This document shows, in pieces, positions 6,856-10,084 of a stretch of DNA of 10,084 nt. Position numbers and translations under genes: made by a program. The stretch covers positions 1 through 10,084 of the forward strand of contig JABSPR010000046.1 of assembly GCA_013214975.1 (NCBI GenBank), given 5' to 3'. Numbering within the stretch: position 1 is the stretch's first letter; each line of letters opens with the position of its first letter. This stretch comes from Flavobacteriales bacterium. Its GTDB lineage: Bacteria; Bacteroidota; Bacteroidia; DT-38. The notes below the pieces were generated by a model. The model ran no database searches, had not been told where the DNA came from, and was given only the letters and a program-made list of their open reading frames with translations.

Positions 6856-7160
6856 CCAATCTCAAGAGATTTTATCGCATTAAATTCGTCATGGCTTAAC
6901 AGGATGTGTTCCAAGAGATTTATTGCATTCTTTTCTCGTCTAATTTCATTCATAGATTTTTCATAGCATTCATTATCAATGTATACCTCGCCTGTTTCTA
7001 TTTGGAGTTTGTAAACATTTATTCTTAATTCAGATCGTTTAATCATTCTTGAATAAACTTTATTTTTCACAGGATCAACTGTAAACGCTTTGTCAATATC
7101 TTTTCTTAATCCTTTAATTTTCTTCAGCTCGCAATCTAGAGCCCTGAGTTCTTGTTTCAT
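6852..7160 (-). CDS. Small charged helical protein, unknown function
   Basis: I do not recognise this 102-aa protein. It is soluble and rich in Lys, Glu and Arg, with two predicted helical, coiled-coil-like parts: residues 1-25 (KQELRALDCELKKIKGLRKD) and 64-100 (NECYEKSMNEIRREKNAINL onward), joined by a segment that may form strands (SELRINVYKLQIETGEVYI). A weak internal repeat, NAInLLE (78-84) and NAIkSLE (94-100), is mirrored in the DNA at 6863-6881 and 6912-6929. Its stop overlaps the synthase stop by four bases (TTAA) in convergent orientation. An A-rich stretch precedes ATG 7160, but there is no clear ribosome site. The amino-acid composition looks like real protein; still, a chance open frame cannot be excluded. 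Confidence 0.55.
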   Translation of the reverse strand: MKQELRALDCELKKIKGLRKDIDKAFTVDPVKNKVYSRMIKRSELRINVYKLQIETGEVYIDNECYEKSMNEIRREKNAINLLEHILLSHDEFNAIKSLEIG

Positions 7161-7229
7161 CTTATTATATTCTTAATTCAATTAGACATCAGCTTGTTTG
7201 GTTAAACTTATTTCTTCGATAATTTGAAT

Positions 7230-7249
7230 TGAAAATTTTGATATTTTCA
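7230..7249. repeat. AT-rich 7-bp inverted repeat
   Basis: TGAAAAT (7230-7236) and ATTTTCA (7243-7249) are perfect reverse complements around six bases. It lies between the small hypothetical gene (start 7160) and the MFS gene (start 7395), where divergent promoters are expected. No strong -7 element was found in this 234-bp gap, which otherwise holds nothing I recognise apart from a minor TTACG/CGTAA dyad near 7317-7334. Confidence 0.25.
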
Positions 7250-7394
7250 TATCTGGTAGCCAGCTATACGGCACTTGGTCATTAATGTTTGGTAACCGCG
7301 AAGGTAATATGAATAGTTACGTATTAGTGCGTAATAATTAGATTAAAAATTAAGTATTATTCTATAGTGTTGAGGATTAGAGTAATTATGGTAG

Positions 7395-8627
7395 ATGGGT
7401 TTAAGTTATATACATAGAAAGTTTTTTCCGGCATACCTTTTGAATTTTGCCAATTCTTTAGGCACAACAGTTCTAATGCCTATACTTCCATTTATCATAC
7501 TTGGAAATGGAGCACCCAAATGGGTTTTTGGTTTGTTTATTTCTCTATACTCCATCTTTCAATTTATAGGGTCTCCTGTTTTGGGGGCAATGTCGGACAG
7601 GCTAGGTCGTAAACCGGTTTTGCTTATTAGTCATGTTGGTACTTTATTAAGTTGGTTCATCTTTCTTGGTGCACTCTACAGTCCTAAATATGAACTATGG
7701 GGAACGATGCTCCCCTTATGGATAATTGGAGTATCCAGAATTTTGGATGGGCTTACTGGAGGCAATACGTCTGTTGCAAATGCCTATGTTGCAGATATAA
7801 CAACCAGAAAAGAAAAGTTATATATCTTTGGCTACATCGGTGGAATAACGGGAGTAGCGATGATGCTTGGTCCTGGAATAGGTGGCTTCACGGCATCTCG
7901 AGAACTCGGACATGCAGGAACAATACTCACTGCAATATTCATTTCAGTAATTACTTTGATTTCCATTTTTGCATGGTTAAAAGAATCTCTGCCGGTGGAG
8001 AAAAGGGTCAAAGCAAATGGGGAAAGCATATTGGGCTTGTTTAATATTTCGAAGCGGATGAAGGTAATTAACCCCGACAAGCAGATTAAGGTCTTGTTTG
8101 TTATGAAGTTGCTATTTACCGCAATGATGGGAACATACATTGGTTCTATTGCTTTGTTTATTATAGACACATTTGGCTTTGATGAAAAAGAGTTAGGTAT
8201 GTTTATGTTAGTTGTGGGATTATTTTTGGCATTTAATCAAGCATTTGTTTCGAAGGTATTTATTAAAAGATTGGGCGAGTTTAAAACCTTAATACTTGGC
8301 TTATTGCTTGTTACCATTGGGCTGTTTAGTATTACCATGACAAGTAATCTCTACTATTTCTTTGCTTACTATTATGTAATGAATTTAGGTTTATCGCTTT
8401 GCTTTCCAACCTTTAATGCATTGATAGCAATTCATGCAAACAATTCCCATAAAGGAGAAACATTGGGGGTAAGCGAATCTATTAGCTCATTTAGCTTGGC
8501 GCTATTCCCTGTTCTGTCGGCGATTATATACACGATAATCGGAGAACATTTATTTCACTTTGTATCATGTCTTCCTTTTGTCGGACTAATATTAGGTTTA
8601 TTTAGCACGAAGATTATTAAGGATTGA
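7395..8627 (+). CDS. MFS transporter, TetA-like (DHA1) efflux family
   Basis: This 410-aa integral inner-membrane protein has the length and 12-helix pattern of proton-coupled drug/H+ antiporters. Motif A is clear at residues 64-74 (GAMSDRLGRKP) in the loop between helices 2 and 3. SRILDGLTGGNTSVANAYVADIT (114-136) closely mirrors the TetA helix 4-5 signature, and GGITGVAMMLGPGIGG (149-164) is the antiporter motif C. A charged central loop around 195-230 separates the halves. Such proteins export antibiotics, metabolites or lipids; the substrate cannot be read from sequence. TAG directly precedes the ATG in frame, so the start is fixed at 7395 or later, and the N terminus fits the family. Its place after the synthase makes product export possible, but there is a 234-bp gap and an opposing gene between them. 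Confidence 0.9.
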   Translation: MGLSYIHRKFFPAYLLNFANSLGTTVLMPILPFIILGNGAPKWVFGLFISLYSIFQFIGSPVLGAMSDRLGRKPVLLISHVGTLLSWFIFLGALYSPKYELWGTMLPLWIIGVSRILDGLTGGNTSVANAYVADITTRKEKLYIFGYIGGITGVAMMLGPGIGGFTASRELGHAGTILTAIFISVITLISIFAWLKESLPVEKRVKANGESILGLFNISKRMKVINPDKQIKVLFVMKLLFTAMMGTYIGSIALFIIDTFGFDEKELGMFMLVVGLFLAFNQAFVSKVFIKRLGEFKTLILGLLLVTIGLFSITMTSNLYYFFAYYYVMNLGLSLCFPTFNALIAIHANNSHKGETLGVSESISSFSLALFPVLSAIIYTIIGEHLFHFVSCLPFVGLILGLFSTKIIKD

Positions 8628-8684
8628 TAGTTTGCACACATAACTATTGACGGTAGATCCACAGACTTACACAGCACATTTCCT

Positions 8685-8692
8685 TATACTTG
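8685..8692 (+). promoter_or_regulatory. Putative -7 promoter element for the SGNH gene
   Basis: TATACTTG differs at one position from TAnnTTTG and is followed by CA, as is frequent in Bacteroidota promoters. It is 27 bases before the proposed TTG start at 8712, implying a leader of only about 13 nt. It suggests the SGNH gene has its own promoter in the 84-bp gap after the MFS gene. Confidence 0.35.
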
Positions 8693-8711
8693 CACTACCA
8701 AACGTAGTTAA

Positions 8712-10084
8712 TTGAAAATAAGGGATATCATACTATTTTTTCTTGGGCTGATATTAATATCAACAGCAGTATTATCTGTCTTTCCTTCGGATGGTTTACC
8801 GGTGGGATTTGGTCAAAAGTTATATCTGCCAAACTTGGCTGAAGTATTAAAATTGGATACAGAAGAAGCCCTTCCAGTTGTAAGTCAGGCGTCGATAATA
8901 AATGAAATCGTAGCTCCCGATTCGGTGCAAATTGATGATGGATTACAGGCGAAGTTAGATTCGGTTAATCGATTACGTAGATCTGATTCCATTAGAAGAA
9001 GACAGCTTCAAATACATTATCCAAAGGAAGGACATAAGATATTGTTCCCGTTCTTTAAAGCACTTGGGCAAGCTTCAAAAAAATCGATTCGTATTCTACA
9101 CTACGGGGATTCTCAAATTGAAGGTGATAGAATTACGGGCTATCTACGGAAGAAATTACAAAGTGAGTTTGGCGGATCTGGACCCGGGTTGATTGCACCA
9201 AAGTCTTTGGCGAATACATTATTAGCGAAACAAGAATACGACGATAACTGGGAAGTATTTAGGCGTTACATGATAATGGATAAAAGGATAAAGCATGGGA
9301 ATTATGGTCCGATGTTAAACTTCATTTCCATCTTTACTCCAGAAGATTCTTTGGCCATTTTAGACGCTGATGGACAAAGAAGAGATACTGCATTCACAGC
9401 TGAAATTAAACTTAGTAAATCCAGAATAGCAGCTCGAAATGTAAAAGATTGGCGTCGGTTAAAAATCTATTTTAATAAAACAAAGCAGCCTTTTGTACTC
9501 CAGATAAAAGAAGATACTGCTATCGTTTTTAATGACACGATTAATCCAATGGAGCAAGATGTATTGGATTGGGAAATTCAAAATGCAGATTTGAAAACGT
9601 TAGATCTAAAGTTCAGTGCGGTTAACCATTTTCCAGAATTATTGGCTTTTTCTATAGAAGGAAAACCGGGTGTCTGGGTAGATAATATTCCTCTAAGAGG
9701 AGCTGGGGGTACAGGATTTAATAAGGTAAGCACCGCTTCCCTCTCTTCCTTCTACGACATGAATAATATTCAACTCTTAATACTTCAGTTTGGAGGGAAT
9801 GCACTTTACAACATGAAGACAGAGAAGGCGTGTGCTTCTTATGGAACGCGTTTTGAGAGTAATATCAGATACCTGAAAAAACTGAACCCTAAGGCATCGG
9901 TAATAATTATTGGTCCTTCGGATATGTCGATTAAAGAGGGAGTGGATTGGGTAACACATCCTTTCCTTGTTAAAACAAGAGATGCAATTAAAAGAGCTGC
10001 TTTTAATACCGGTAGTGCATACTGGGATATTTACGAAGCTATGGGTGGAAGGAATTCGATGCCTTTATGGGTTAAAGCGGAACC
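8712..10084 (+). CDS. Membrane-anchored SGNH/GDSL-type protein (C-terminus beyond window)
   Basis: The frame is open for 457 codons to the right edge. Residues ~5-24 (DIILFFLGLILISTAVLSVF) are an N-terminal membrane anchor, so the rest is probably periplasmic. A charged Arg-rich linker (residues ~83-100) precedes the SGNH core. Block I is HYGDSQIEGDRI with nucleophile S134; block III is LQFGGNAL with N363; a GPSDMS segment follows. The catalytic Asp-His pair (usually DxxH) would lie just past the edge, after MPLWVKAE. In Bacteroidota such proteins often sit beside DltB/AlgI-like MBOAT acyltransferases and help O-acetylate a cell-surface glycan, so an MBOAT gene may follow. The start must be TTG: TAA immediately precedes it in frame, no in-frame ATG appears until far inside, and the anchor begins here. 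Confidence 0.82.
   Translation, partial: MKIRDIILFFLGLILISTAVLSVFPSDGLPVGFGQKLYLPNLAEVLKLDTEEALPVVSQASIINEIVAPDSVQIDDGLQAKLDSVNRLRRSDSIRRRQLQIHYPKEGHKILFPFFKALGQASKKSIRILHYGDSQIEGDRITGYLRKKLQSEFGGSGPGLIAPKSLANTLLAKQEYDDNWEVFRRYMIMDKRIKHGNYGPMLNFISIFTPEDSLAILDADGQRRDTAFTAEIKLSKSRIAARNVKDWRRLKIYFNKTKQPFVLQIKEDTAIVFNDTINPMEQDVLDWEIQNADLKTLDLKFSAVNHFPELLAFSIEGKPGVWVDNIPLRGAGGTGFNKVSTASLSSFYDMNNIQLLILQFGGNALYNMKTEKACASYGTRFESNIRYLKKLNPKASVIIIGPSDMSIKEGVDWVTHPFLVKTRDAIKRAAFNTGSAYWDIYEAMGGRNSMPLWVKAE

Noticed and set aside
6858..6875. Small stem AATCT-CAAG-AGATT followed by TTTAT just after the synthase stop, considered as a terminator
   Set aside because: The stem is only 5 bp, A/T-rich, lacks a real U run and lies inside the opposing small gene.
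7697..8170. Two open frames (plus 7697-8044 and minus 7832-8170) inside the MFS gene
   Set aside because: Both are out-of-frame readings of the transporter's conserved helices 4-6; their compositions (Trp/Asn/Cys-rich, or antisense) are unlike proteins.
8647..8692. TTGACG and TATACT read as a sigma-70 promoter
   Set aside because: The spacing is over 30 bases, far from the 17 needed, and Bacteroidota do not use that consensus as their main promoter.
9777..9959. 60-codon minus-strand open frame
   Set aside because: It is antisense to the conserved block III region of the SGNH gene and shows no family features.

Overview
The window looks like a chromosomal stretch from a marine-type member of the Bacteroidota, probably Flavobacteriales. 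The reasons are low G+C DNA, a SusC/TonB-dependent receptor start with a carboxypeptidase-like regulatory domain, a type IX secretion (T9SS) type A C-terminal sorting signal, Bacteroidota-style -7 promoter elements (TAnnTTTG) and weak Shine-Dalgarno usage. I see no rRNA, tRNA, CRISPR array, insertion sequence or phage gene. The organism assignment is inference from these family signatures.

Layout, left to right. (1) 1-614, minus strand: the N-terminal 204 codons of a TonB-dependent receptor that runs off the left edge. (2) 744-1641, plus: a secreted T9SS cargo protein whose signal peptide is broken from the body by an apparent single extra T near 814-818. (3) 1782-2240, plus: a small secreted cupin. 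(4) 2268-2744, minus: a NarL-like receiver protein with no DNA-binding domain and Cys in place of the phospho-accepting Asp. (5) 2745-3052: a non-coding divergent region with a strong hairpin. (6) 3053-3949, plus: a soluble HAMP-like/PAS protein with no kinase domain. (7) 3951-4346, minus: a 131-aa protein resembling the small DUF7793/STAS-like Flavobacteria family. (8) 4420-6855, plus: an 811-aa fusion of a PLP-dependent alpha-oxoamine synthase (BioF/serine palmitoyltransferase/CqsA superfamily) to a FemAB/GNAT-like acyltransferase. (9) 6852-7160, minus: a small charged, helical hypothetical protein. (10) 7395-8627, plus: a TetA-like MFS transporter. (11) 8712 to the right edge, plus: a membrane-anchored SGNH/GDSL-type protein of the kind that accompanies MBOAT O-acyltransferases.

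The most interesting part is 2268-8627. Six consecutive genes strictly alternate strand (-,+,-,+,-,+), and the three convergent junctions at 2240/2268, 3949/3951 and 6855/6852 are 27 bp, 1 bp and minus 4 bp wide with no convincing terminator. The genes combine phosphorylation-independent-looking signalling proteins (pseudo-receiver, HAMP/PAS protein without kinase, DUF7793-like protein) with a fused enzyme that could condense an amino acid with an acyl thioester and then modify the product. A reasonable but unproven reading is a locus that makes a lipid or small aminoketone molecule and senses or controls it. The MFS protein is a possible exporter, though nothing in the sequence ties it to the enzyme.
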